Assembly (NCBI RefSeq): GCF_900109045.1
Contig: NZ_FNYL01000005.1
Span: forward strand, 369,550-433,549
Length of the DNA: 64,000 bases
Direction of reading: 5' to 3'
From: Dyadobacter sp. SG02
GTDB taxonomy: Bacteria > Bacteroidota > Bacteroidia > Cytophagales > Spirosomataceae
Below, in pieces: positions 18,201 to 25,510 of the stretch (the first letter of the stretch is position 1; each line of letters begins with the position of its first letter). The notes beneath the pieces are model-generated. The model was not told the origin of the DNA, made no database searches, and saw nothing but the letters and a program-made list of their open reading frames with translations. Made by a program: the position numbers and the translations under genes.

Positions 18201-18790
18201 GCGAGCGGCTCGCCTTTTTCGTCGCTCACCTTACCCGTGACGCTGATATCGAAGATCGTTTGCAGGTTGACCTTCTTTCGCATCAGTTCCGTCATTTTTT
18301 CCTTCAAAACCACATCGGACGTGAAAGAATAAGGTTCTTTCAGGCTCGCCTCTTCCTTCGGTTTGCGGACCGGTTCGCGCTTTTTCTTCACGATGATCGT
18401 CTTGTCGACGATATTATAGGTCAATGGCTGCCCGGCAAAGCAGGCGTCCAATACCTCTTTTAAAGGTGCGTTCGTCACATTGATATTGACCTTTTCGGCC
18501 TGATCCAGCATTTCGAGATCGCAAATGAAGAGGTAGCCCGTTTGTTTCCTGACGGTCCTGAGCACTTCCAGTAAAGTTGCGTCCTTCTTTTTGATCGATA
18601 CCTGCTGGGCGAACGAATCTTCGGCCAGCACCTGCAACGTACCAATCAGGAATATCAACACGGTTAATTTCATCGTCAGGAGGACTTTGCCAAAGTCGGT
18701 TCGGTGTTTTACGGCGTAAGCTTCCCACAGAGAACGCATTAGTATATACGCTTTCCACAGGACAGTTTTGCCCTTGTATACAAATTTCAT
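15227..18790 (-). CDS. SusC/RagA TonB-dependent receptor with N-terminal STN domain
   Basis: About 1187 residues from the chosen start (MKFVYKGKTVLWKAYI), with a long N-region typical of FecR-regulated SusC proteins. Order: signal segment, STN (secretin/TonB N-terminal, QQVSIKKKDATLLEVLRTV region), carboxypeptidase-regulatory-like domain (VTGKVSDEKGEPLAGVNVI), plug (VVVGYGTQKRSDLTGSVSSV; MAPLYIVDGIRM) and a 22-strand barrel. The STN domain contacts the FecR anti-sigma protein, so substrate passage would release the ECF sigma factor encoded upstream. Its substrate is unknown. An upstream in-frame ATG at 18832 would add 14 residues. Confidence 0.95.
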   Translation of the reverse strand: MKFVYKGKTVLWKAYILMRSLWEAYAVKHRTDFGKVLLTMKLTVLIFLIGTLQVLAEDSFAQQVSIKKKDATLLEVLRTVRKQTGYLFICDLEMLDQAEKVNINVTNAPLKEVLDACFAGQPLTYNIVDKTIIVKKKREPVRKPKEEASLKEPYSFTSDVVLKEKMTELMRKKVNLQTIFDISVTGKVSDEKGEPLAGVNVIQKGTQRGTSTNEQGVFNIDITDADAVLTFSFVGFMSQEVIVGRRSQIDVTLKVDNKALEEVVVVGYGTQKRSDLTGSVSSVKAEDIKSLPVRSVNEALQGRAAGVQVTRTDGSPGASSDIVIRGVGSIGGMAPLYIVDGIRMSAGNNFNLQDVESIEILKDASAAAIYGAQAAGGVVLVTTKRGTQGSDKMNINFNAYYGVRQPRNLYTMLNTPDYVKAKAASGVNVSGWGDPATLPDNDWADQVYQNGSDQSYSLSLSGATPKTNYYLSANYQREGGTMIDNWFERYGIRSNADFKINNRLKVGETLYGWSTRNNPVQTSTFPFRSAPVIPVYDPTNPVGGWAKTGTFFTGPNLVGNELINHAKNNQYALEGNVYLDWEIIKGLNFRSTFGASIYAVNNYKFTEAYDFGTLKNVNAFLSRDQNNTRNFTGNFVLTYAKTFGRHEIKAMAGYEAYQSNLSNLHGEAQGFQVITYNLGMTTNPSTYRASGGEFPQTRLLSQFGRINYTFADKYLFTANVRRDGSDRFGPANKWGVFPSFSVGWKMSEEAFIRDNVHQISNLKLRASYGKLGSTSSILQYTYQASYGGTGGTNILGLPDGTRSKGYALTAQLPNQNIKWEQVNQTDIGLDLGLFKNALNITADWYSRQTQDMIYQVPVPVSAGFYGSSVYTNIGQMSNKGLELAVDYRGKVKDFTYSVSANAAFNRNLVKQLSGTNNNPINDGAAGDYLESSVSRTQAGKPLAQFYGYIVDGIFQNNTDVQALNQKAQEAAGSTSVFYQNAGTGAGDLKFRDINGDGRITIDDKTFIGNPWPKMTYGFSLNVGWKGIDVQAMFQGVQGVDVFNGNKYYTQFFVGDYNTTGDIFNTSFFNGNGLTDQPRVGTTDASGNYLRDPNSNYTRISSFVVENGSFLKLRNLQVGYALPANLVKQWKMTGLRIYFQAQNLLTFTKYSGLDPEILGRNGTTARGLDTIYSYPRTRLLSMGIDLNF

Positions 18791-18967
18791 AGTTTTGTAT
18801 GCCTGGTTAAAAGTGAATGTATCGTTGTCCAATGATATCAGGACTGATCAGGCGGGCCGGGTGCGGTCGCAACGCATCCGGTCTTTTTCCTCATCATCCT
18901 TTCCGGTAAGCTGCTCAGGAAGAGTTCAGGAGGCTCATGTCAAGGGTAGTTTTAAGTTGAAGGTATT

Positions 18968-20200
18968 TCAATCTGTATTTTTCACGGTAATTTTCCTGTC
19001 GTCGATCCGGAACTGTATACCGCCCGTCATTTCGAGCATTTTCAACACTTCCGACACATTGTTTTTGCGCGAGATCGTCCCGGCAAACGACTTTCGTTCC
19101 ACACTCCCCTCATATTTTACATCCAGGTCGTACCAGCGTGAAATCTGCCGCATGATTTCCCGGATATTCCCGTTGAACTCGAACCGCCCTTCCTTCCAGG
19201 CCACCACGCTCTCGGTATCAACCGTTTTAATGGCAATGTCCCGCACGGCTTCACCCGTCGTCACGCGCGCCTGCTGGCCGGGCGAGAGCACTTTGGTCAC
19301 TTCGTCCTTTTTCACGCGCACGGAACCTTCCAATAATGTAGTCTGCATAGTAGGTTCGTCGCCGTAGGAGCTGATATTGAAATGTGTACCCAAAACGGTG
19401 ATTTCCATATCCTTACCTTTCGCATTCTTATCCACCACCTGCACCAGGAACGGCCTGGTTTTGTCGGGTTCTATTTCAAAATACACCTCGCCGGTCATTT
19501 CAACATCCCGCCTGTCGCCTTTGAATGCGGTAGGATATTTCAAACTCGATCCGGCATTGAGCCAGGCGCGGGAGCCATCCGGCAACACTATTTTATATTG
19601 CCCGCCCAACGGTGTCCTGAGCACATTGTAGGCCACAGTTACATCATTTCCTGCATTTTTGCCATAAATCACTTCTCCTTTCGACTTATCGATCGTCGTT
19701 CCGGGTTGTACCGAAAGGTTCCCTTCGGTGATCGTATTCAAATCGTACGTCCGGCCGTTGGCCAGGGTAAGGCTTGCTTTATTGCCTCCCGCAGGCACAT
19801 CGTCCCCGTACACACTATGCATGATTGCCACCTGCGGCACAGGCTTCGCCCGGTTAACCCATCGATAACCGCCGTACGCGATTAACAGCACCACCGAGGC
19901 CGCCACGAGCCTGAATAGCCACATCGGGCGGTTGGCGCCTATCTCCGGCTCACTGGCGCTGAGCTCCTGCTCAGTGTCCCGTGCAGTAGCTGAGAATATC
20001 GAGCTCAGAATATCCTCAGCCGTTTCATCGGACAGCGTATGCTTCGTCCCGTCGCTTCGGATAAACTGATCGATCAGGCCGTTGATCTGCTCGCGGTTAT
20101 CGTCCGAAAGCAGCAAGGCCATCAGCTCTTCCCGTTCTTCGTCGGTTATTTTTTTTTCACAATACCGGAAAAACAAGTCGTCCAGTCGTCGGTTTTGCAT
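18968..20200 (-). CDS. FecR-family anti-sigma factor
   Basis: 410 residues: N-terminal cytoplasmic sigma-binding part (1-90, FFRYCEKKITDEEREELMALL), one membrane segment (about 97-118, VAASVVLLIAYGGY), periplasmic FecR domain (VLRTPLGGQYKIVLPDGSRAWLN) and a C-terminal DUF4974 region (EFNGNIREIMRQISRWYDLDV). It holds the ECF sigma factor inactive until its periplasmic end receives a signal from the STN domain of the SusC receptor encoded next. Gap to SusC is 177 bases and to the sigma gene 98 bases. Confidence 0.93.
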   Translation of the reverse strand: MQNRRLDDLFFRYCEKKITDEEREELMALLLSDDNREQINGLIDQFIRSDGTKHTLSDETAEDILSSIFSATARDTEQELSASEPEIGANRPMWLFRLVAASVVLLIAYGGYRWVNRAKPVPQVAIMHSVYGDDVPAGGNKASLTLANGRTYDLNTITEGNLSVQPGTTIDKSKGEVIYGKNAGNDVTVAYNVLRTPLGGQYKIVLPDGSRAWLNAGSSLKYPTAFKGDRRDVEMTGEVYFEIEPDKTRPFLVQVVDKNAKGKDMEITVLGTHFNISSYGDEPTMQTTLLEGSVRVKKDEVTKVLSPGQQARVTTGEAVRDIAIKTVDTESVVAWKEGRFEFNGNIREIMRQISRWYDLDVKYEGSVERKSFAGTISRKNNVSEVLKMLEMTGGIQFRIDDRKITVKNTD

Positions 20201-20298
20201 GGGTAGTCAGGATTACGGACGGCTTATACCGACCTTCACCTGTAAAGACTTCCGCCGGAAGATTTCGGGGGACAATGCGACAAAAAAAAGTTTAAAAA

Positions 20299-20892
20299 TT
20301 AATTTACCAGGAAAAACAGCAACCAGGAAATGGAAATTTCGAGCTTCAATTTGCTGTACGCGCGGATGTGGCGCAATGCACGTGCGAGGTGGGTTTTAAC
20401 GGTTTCAGAAGAAATACGGAGCTTTTTCGCGATTTCGTCGCGCTTCAATTCCTGCTCCTTGCTCATGAGATAAACCTGCTTTTGTTGCGCCGGTAAAAGC
20501 TCCACCGCCTGGTGTACGATTTCCTCGATTTCGAGGTCGAGAATACGATTGTAAGTGGTGTTTTCAGCGACCGGAAGTTCGAGTTGGAGGTCATCGACGA
20601 GTTGCTGCTGCCGCGCCATTCTTTTGAGGGCGGAAAACACGTGGTTACGCGTCATGATGAAGAGGTAATCCTCGAAACCGGCTATTTCAAGCAGGTTTTC
20701 TCTTTTTACCCATAATTTCAAAAACACATCCTGAACCACTTCTTCGGCCAGAAAACTGGAATGGGTGAGCCGGAATGCGGCGGAATAGACTTTATCACGG
20801 TACCAGTGAAACAGGGTGGCAAATGCCTTTTCGCTGCCTGCCGCAATAGCTGTCAGCAACTCCGCTTCATTATGTAACGCGTCTATCTTCAA
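20299..20892 (-). CDS. ECF RNA polymerase sigma factor (SusC/FecR-associated)
   Basis: 197 residues. Region 2 (ATLFHWYRDKVYSAAFRLT, EEVVQDVFLKLWVKRENL) and region 4 (QQKQVYLMSKEQELKRDEIAKKLRIS in parts: MSKEQELKRDEIA, KLRISSETVKTHLARALRHIR) are clear. It carries the hydrophobic C-terminal tail (ISISWLLFFLVN) seen in many Bacteroidota ECF factors. It should direct transcription of the downstream FecR-SusC-SusD genes and possibly its own. Confidence 0.93.
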   Translation of the reverse strand: MKIDALHNEAELLTAIAAGSEKAFATLFHWYRDKVYSAAFRLTHSSFLAEEVVQDVFLKLWVKRENLLEIAGFEDYLFIMTRNHVFSALKRMARQQQLVDDLQLELPVAENTTYNRILDLEIEEIVHQAVELLPAQQKQVYLMSKEQELKRDEIAKKLRISSETVKTHLARALRHIRAYSKLKLEISISWLLFFLVN

Positions 20893-20913
20893 TGGAATAC
20901 ATGGCGATTTCTA

Positions 20914-20939
20914 CAAATGTAAAAATCAAAACGCATCAA
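20914..20939 (-). promoter_or_regulatory. Putative promoter of the ECF-FecR-SusC-SusD unit
   Basis: On the minus strand TACATTTG (plus 20914-20921) matches TAnnTTTG, and TTG (plus 20937-20939) lies 15 bases further upstream, slightly closer than usual. The -7 box ends 22 bases before the sigma gene start. Confidence 0.45.
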
Positions 20940-21052
20940 ATAGGAAAATATGGTTATTAAATGTTTTTAAAAAGAGAAAATGGGAAAGAAGGAGGAAAGG
21001 GGAAAAAGTTGCGCGTAGTCTCTTTTCACCTGCCCCTTCCTCCCCTTCCACC

Positions 21053-22879
21053 CTATTTCAAAATCTTCTTCATCTTCTGATAAATCTCCGTATTCTCATA
21101 CACCCCTCTGAAATCCAGCGAATGCGGGCCGTAGGCGAATACCGGCACCATAATGCCGGTGTGGTCGCCGGTACTGAACTGGCCGTCGACGTAGCCGGTT
21201 TTCAGGTTGCCGTCCAGGAGCGTGAGGCCGCCGGTTTCGTGGTCGGCCGTGACGATGACGAGCGTTTCGCCATTGGAATCGGCGAAGCGAAGGGCCTCTC
21301 CTACCAGTTTGTCAAAATCGAGCATTTCGGTCACTACGTACGGTACGATGTTCGCGTGGCCGCCGTAATCCACCTGCGCGCCCTCGGCCATCATGAAAAA
21401 GCCTTTCGGGTTCGATTGCAGCGATTGCAGTGTTTTGTGAAACGAATCTTTCAGGAAATCGCCGCGCCCTTTCTGCATCGATACCACATGCTTGTCGTCC
21501 AGCAACACGAACGGGGCTTTCATACCGGCCAGTTCATTCCAGTTATCCGACACCTGGAAGCCGCGTGCTTTCAGCGAATCGACGGTTTTGGTTTTGGCGA
21601 AATGGCTGTAACCGCCGCCGATCAGCACGTCGACCGGCTCTTTGAGGTAATCCGTCGCGATCTCGTCCATCTGGCTCCGCTCGGGGCGGTGTGCGTAAAA
21701 GCAGGCCGGCGTCGCATCGGTAATGTCACCCGCGGAGATCAATGCCGATTTTCTGCCCGTCGCTTTTACCTGACGGATAATGGACGGCACCGCCACGAGG
21801 TTGGAGTCCACCCCAATGGCCCGGTTGCGGGTTTTATGGCCGGTACCGAAAGCGGTGGCACCCGCGGCGGAATCGGTAATGTAGTTATCGGAAGACGCCG
21901 TTTTCGAGAAACCGATATTGAGGAATTTGCCCAGGTTCAGCTCACCACGGTTCGCCGTGAGGCCCGAATGAATTTGTGCCAAACCCATCCCGTCGCCGAT
22001 CAGCAGGATAATGTTCTTCACCTTGCCCAGGCCGTCGTTGTTTTTGTAGGTGGGTTGATAGGGTTTGTAAAACTCGTTGTTTTTGTATTCCGCGTTCTTG
22101 CGGCCACTGAGAAATGTACCCAACTCGGCCACATGATCTGTATTGATGTAATCCGCCCCAAGGTTCATCAGCACTTTCCAGGCATTGATGTTATCCGGAC
22201 TGGCCCAAAAACGGAACGGCTTGCCCATCGCATGAGCCTGCGTGATGGCATCCACCAGCGCCTTGCGGTCTTTCTCGACCGGAATACCCTTTCCGTTCCA
22301 TTGCGAATACTTGTGAAAATCCTGGCTGATCATGCCGAGGCGGGTGGCCTGCGCGGACGTGTAGGTGGTACCCGGACGACCATCGAAGAAAATATAGGCC
22401 GGATATTGCTCAAATTCAGCCGGCGGGGGTGTATTGCCGCTCAACACCACTTTCACGGAGCCTTTCGGGGCGAGCAGCGCCTCGTGCGGCGCGAGCGCTT
22501 TGACCAATGCGGGCAAAGTAGTTTTGTAAGTGGTTTTCAAATCCACCAGCAGGGTCATTATGCGGCTTTTATCCTTAAATATGGTGCCCTGGTTTTGGGT
22601 TATCTGCTTGATGATCTGCTGCAAATACAATTTCTCGAAAGTGCGGTCGGCGCTGATATCTTTGGAATCGTGCGCCACGAAAAGCGTGTCGTTTCGGAAA
22701 TGCACATCGGCCTCCACCGAGCCGAACTGGTGCTGGTAAGCGAGCTTGAACGGCGCCGCCTGCATGTAATCGTTATGCGAATGCGCGCGCGACAATGGAT
22801 TTTCAGTGCTCTGCTGCGCGGAAACCGCCCAGGGCAAAAGGGCAAAAAGGGGAATTGTGAATCGGGAAAAAGCTTTCAT
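21053..22879 (-). CDS. Alkaline phosphatase fused to a PI-PLC/GDPD-like domain
   Basis: 608 residues with a signal peptide (ending VSAQ). Residues about 28-270 look like a phosphodiesterase TIM barrel of the PI-PLC/GDPD type: RAHSHNDYMQ, SVEADVHFRN, VAHDSKD, LVDLKT and INTDHVAELGTF. Residues about 290-608 are an alkaline phosphatase: LLIGDGMGLAQ, nucleophile Ser in TDSAAGATAFGTGHKT, GAQVDYGGHAN and VIVTADHETGGL. Both metal-ligand sets appear intact. The pairing suggests cleavage of phosphodiesters followed by release of phosphate in the periplasm. It stands alone on its strand and is divergent from the EEP enzyme gene. Confidence 0.88.
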   Translation of the reverse strand: MKAFSRFTIPLFALLPWAVSAQQSTENPLSRAHSHNDYMQAAPFKLAYQHQFGSVEADVHFRNDTLFVAHDSKDISADRTFEKLYLQQIIKQITQNQGTIFKDKSRIMTLLVDLKTTYKTTLPALVKALAPHEALLAPKGSVKVVLSGNTPPPAEFEQYPAYIFFDGRPGTTYTSAQATRLGMISQDFHKYSQWNGKGIPVEKDRKALVDAITQAHAMGKPFRFWASPDNINAWKVLMNLGADYINTDHVAELGTFLSGRKNAEYKNNEFYKPYQPTYKNNDGLGKVKNIILLIGDGMGLAQIHSGLTANRGELNLGKFLNIGFSKTASSDNYITDSAAGATAFGTGHKTRNRAIGVDSNLVAVPSIIRQVKATGRKSALISAGDITDATPACFYAHRPERSQMDEIATDYLKEPVDVLIGGGYSHFAKTKTVDSLKARGFQVSDNWNELAGMKAPFVLLDDKHVVSMQKGRGDFLKDSFHKTLQSLQSNPKGFFMMAEGAQVDYGGHANIVPYVVTEMLDFDKLVGEALRFADSNGETLVIVTADHETGGLTLLDGNLKTGYVDGQFSTGDHTGIMVPVFAYGPHSLDFRGVYENTEIYQKMKKILK

Positions 22880-23109
22880 GAATGGTTATCCCGGCGGTTT
22901 GAACATCTGGTTGGAACCGGGAATGGCCGCAAATATCCATTGAAATGACATTCGCCGCGCCGCAAATACCATTTTCATAACAATTATTTAAAACCGGCGG
23001 ATGGCCGCGCACGGTACACACGTCCGCCGGAAGGCCGGGCGAGATGCTGTCCTTCTGAAAAATAATGTATTGTTAACAATTTGGAATTACCCTGACCATA
23101 TGCCGCTGG

Positions 23110-23117
23110 TAGTTTTG
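23110..23117 (+). promoter_or_regulatory. Putative -7 element (TAGTTTTG)
   Basis: TAGTTTTG lies 20 bases before the EEP gene start. The nearest upstream TTTG (23080-23083) is 26 bases away, longer than the usual spacing, so the assignment is weak. Confidence 0.35.
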
Positions 23118-23137
23118 GGCATACCAACCGGCACATT

Positions 23138-24124
23138 ATGTGGGCGACTTCACTTCTTGACAAAAACAGGTTATTCCAATCCTTTTCCTGGCTTTTTATC
23201 CTCTTCTTCCTCTCCGAAGCCACCCCCGCCACCCGCGAACACATCCGGCAAGCCGGCCACTACCAGCCCCCGTTGCCCCCCGACTCGCTTTCCGCAGGCA
23301 GCTTTTCCGTGATCACCTACAATATCGCCGGCCTTCCCCAATTTATTTGCAGCGCCGTTACCCCGAGGAAAGAAAGCATTTCCGCCATCGGCCGCCTCCT
23401 CAACCGCTTCGACATCGCCCATGTGCAGGAAGATTTCAATTACAATCAATATCTCTACCACACCGGCAACACCCATCCATTCCGGACGCCTACCAAAGGG
23501 GCCGTCATGACCGGCGACGGCCTCAATACCCTCTCCAAATTCCCGGTAAAATACCTCCGTCGCATCGCCTGGACGGACTGCACCGGCGCCGATTGTTTTA
23601 CGCCCAAAGGTTTCACCTATACACGCATTGAAATTGCCCCCAACCATTTCATCGACTTTTACAACGTGCACGCCAACGCGTACAACCACCCGCGTGCAAC
23701 CCTCGCTCGGCGCCGGAATATGGAACAGCTATCGTCCTACATCCGCCTGCATTCGACCGGTAATGCGGTGATCGTGATGGGCGATCTGAATGGCCGTTAC
23801 AGTTTTGGAGAGGATAATGTGAATTGGTTGTTGAAAGAGAATGGGTTGAGTGATACCTGGGTACGTTTACATTGCGACGGTATTATCCCCAAAGCAAAAG
23901 ACGGCCTGCCTCCAAGCGATATTCTTTCCATTAACGATTCTACCGAAACAATCGATAAAATACTGTTTCGCAGCAACGAATCCATCCAATTGGAACCTTT
24001 TGAACATGTTTTGGAAAAACAATCATTTTACAATAGCAACGGCCTGCCGCTTTCGGATCACCACCCGGTCTCGGCGCGGTTTAAATATAAATTATTGGAA
24101 CCGATGATTACGTTTAACCCTTGA
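23138..24124 (+). CDS. Exported endonuclease/exonuclease/phosphatase-fold hydrolase
   Basis: 328 residues with an N-terminal hydrophobic segment (about 15-27). The DNase I-like fold is shown by SVITYNIAGLP, HVQEDFNYN (catalytic Glu), FYNVHANAYNH, VIVMGDLNGRYS, ETIDKILF and LSDHHPVSARF (catalytic His). The exported members of this family include sphingomyelinase-type and nucleotide-phosphate hydrolases. With the divergent phosphodiesterase/alkaline phosphatase it may take part in phosphate scavenging, which is inference. The 288 bases that follow are AT-rich and hold no clear gene. Confidence 0.85.
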   Translation: MWATSLLDKNRLFQSFSWLFILFFLSEATPATREHIRQAGHYQPPLPPDSLSAGSFSVITYNIAGLPQFICSAVTPRKESISAIGRLLNRFDIAHVQEDFNYNQYLYHTGNTHPFRTPTKGAVMTGDGLNTLSKFPVKYLRRIAWTDCTGADCFTPKGFTYTRIEIAPNHFIDFYNVHANAYNHPRATLARRRNMEQLSSYIRLHSTGNAVIVMGDLNGRYSFGEDNVNWLLKENGLSDTWVRLHCDGIIPKAKDGLPPSDILSINDSTETIDKILFRSNESIQLEPFEHVLEKQSFYNSNGLPLSDHHPVSARFKYKLLEPMITFNP

Positions 24125-24412
24125 AATAGAAACAATACTACAAAAAAAACATATATTTTAATATTCATTTTCTTTCCCAAAAGCATAGAAATATATCATC
24201 AATATTTTTCTTTGAATCGTTTGTAATTCTCCGCATTTACCTTCTATATTGCCGCACCATTAAGCATCTCTGATTTTACTTCACCTTTTTTCATTTCCGT
24301 CAAATTCACGCGTGAACAATTTTTCGCGGACGGATTTTTCATGCCATTCCGACATTAAGGTGGTGCCCGAAAAACCTGTAACAGAGTAGGGAAAACAGAC
24401 AATTCATTTACA

Positions 24413-25495
24413 ATGAAAAAATCAGTACAATCGTCGCTGATGGCGGCTGCCCTTTTGTTATCGGCTACCTCTCTTTCAGTCAATGCGCAATCCGTTTCGC
24501 AGGATACTGCGCGTAACTTGCGTACGCAAAGTTTTACGGGAACTGTTACTTATGACGGCTCGGGTGCAGGAACGAGCGGAAGCGACGCGGCTTATTTCGG
24601 AACAGGTTCGGGGGCCGTTTCCACCGGTGTCGCAAATGCATTCTTTGGCGCGTACACAGGTCAGAATAACAGCACGGCAGGGCGACTTACATTCATTGGT
24701 TTTAAAGCAGGAAATGCGAATACAACCGGAGAATATAACACGTTCGTAGGCTCCTCGGCCGGCTTTTCCAATACCACAGGCCGCATGAATATATTCCTCG
24801 GAGGCAGCACTGGTTACTATAATGTTTCAGGCAGGCTCAATACGTTTGTTGGGTATGCTACTGGCTTCAACAATACCACCGGTGAATCCAATACCTTCTT
24901 TGGAAGCAATGCAGGCTTCAATAATACAACTGGCCAAAGAAATACCTATCTGGGACAAACCGCTGGGAACAACAGCCTGACGGGTAACGGCAACATATTC
25001 GTCGGATATAAGGCTGGTTATAAAGAGCTCGGAAGTGACAAGCTCTACATTGCTAATTCCGATACAATTAATCCATTAATACATGGCGATTTCGCGGCCA
25101 AACAACTGGTATTCAATGGCAAAGTTGGCGTGAGCACTTCTACTTTTCCGACTACGGTTGGTGGAGCCGATGTGAGCAGCTACAAATTATTTGTAAAAGG
25201 TGGTATTCTGACAGAAGAGGTACGTATCAGAACCAGTTGGGCTGATTACGTTTTCAAACCCGAATATCAGTTAAAAGACTTGGCGTCGGTTGAGAAATAC
25301 ATCAAGGAAAACGGTCACTTGCCCAATGTGCCTTCTGAAAAGACAGTTCAAAACGAAGGTCTGAGCCTTGGAGAAATTGCAAAAATTCAACAGGAAAAAA
25401 TCGAGGAACTTACATTATATCTCATTGATCTAAAAAAGATATCGGAAAAGCAACAGGCAGAAATCGATCAATTGAAAAGAGACCTTAACAAGTAA
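24413..25495 (+). CDS. Exported beta-roll repeat protein with C-terminal coiled coil
   Basis: 360 residues, signal peptide ending VNAQ. Residues about 69-205 consist of seven or more 17-residue repeats of the form NTTGxxNTFVGSxAGFx, similar to the head repeats of trimeric adhesins and predicted to form a left-handed beta roll. The C-terminal part (YVFKPEYQLKDLASVEKYI, HLPNVPSEKTV, then a coiled coil KIQQEKIEELTLYLIDLKK) is a conserved Bacteroidota tail often found on phage-tail-like or adhesin-like proteins. A surface structural role is likely. It is followed after 15 bases by a T9SS-exported subtilase, probably one transcript. Confidence 0.75.
   Translation: MKKSVQSSLMAAALLLSATSLSVNAQSVSQDTARNLRTQSFTGTVTYDGSGAGTSGSDAAYFGTGSGAVSTGVANAFFGAYTGQNNSTAGRLTFIGFKAGNANTTGEYNTFVGSSAGFSNTTGRMNIFLGGSTGYYNVSGRLNTFVGYATGFNNTTGESNTFFGSNAGFNNTTGQRNTYLGQTAGNNSLTGNGNIFVGYKAGYKELGSDKLYIANSDTINPLIHGDFAAKQLVFNGKVGVSTSTFPTTVGGADVSSYKLFVKGGILTEEVRIRTSWADYVFKPEYQLKDLASVEKYIKENGHLPNVPSEKTVQNEGLSLGEIAKIQQEKIEELTLYLIDLKKISEKQQAEIDQLKRDLNK
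24617..25027 (+). repeat. 51-bp coding repeats (17-residue units)
   Basis: Within the preceding gene, in-frame units of 17 codons repeat about seven to eight times with N-T-T-G at the start and G-x-x-A-G near the end. DNA identity between units is moderate, so the array is old rather than newly expanded. Confidence 0.65.
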
Positions 25496-25510
25496 TTAAC
25501 CTGCGACAAT

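Noticed and set aside
20816..22948. Very long open frame (710 codons) on the plus strand
   Set aside because: It is antisense to the alkaline phosphatase fusion, which has clear catalytic motifs; the translation is His/Arg-rich without any domain, as expected of a shadow frame in GC-rich coding DNA.
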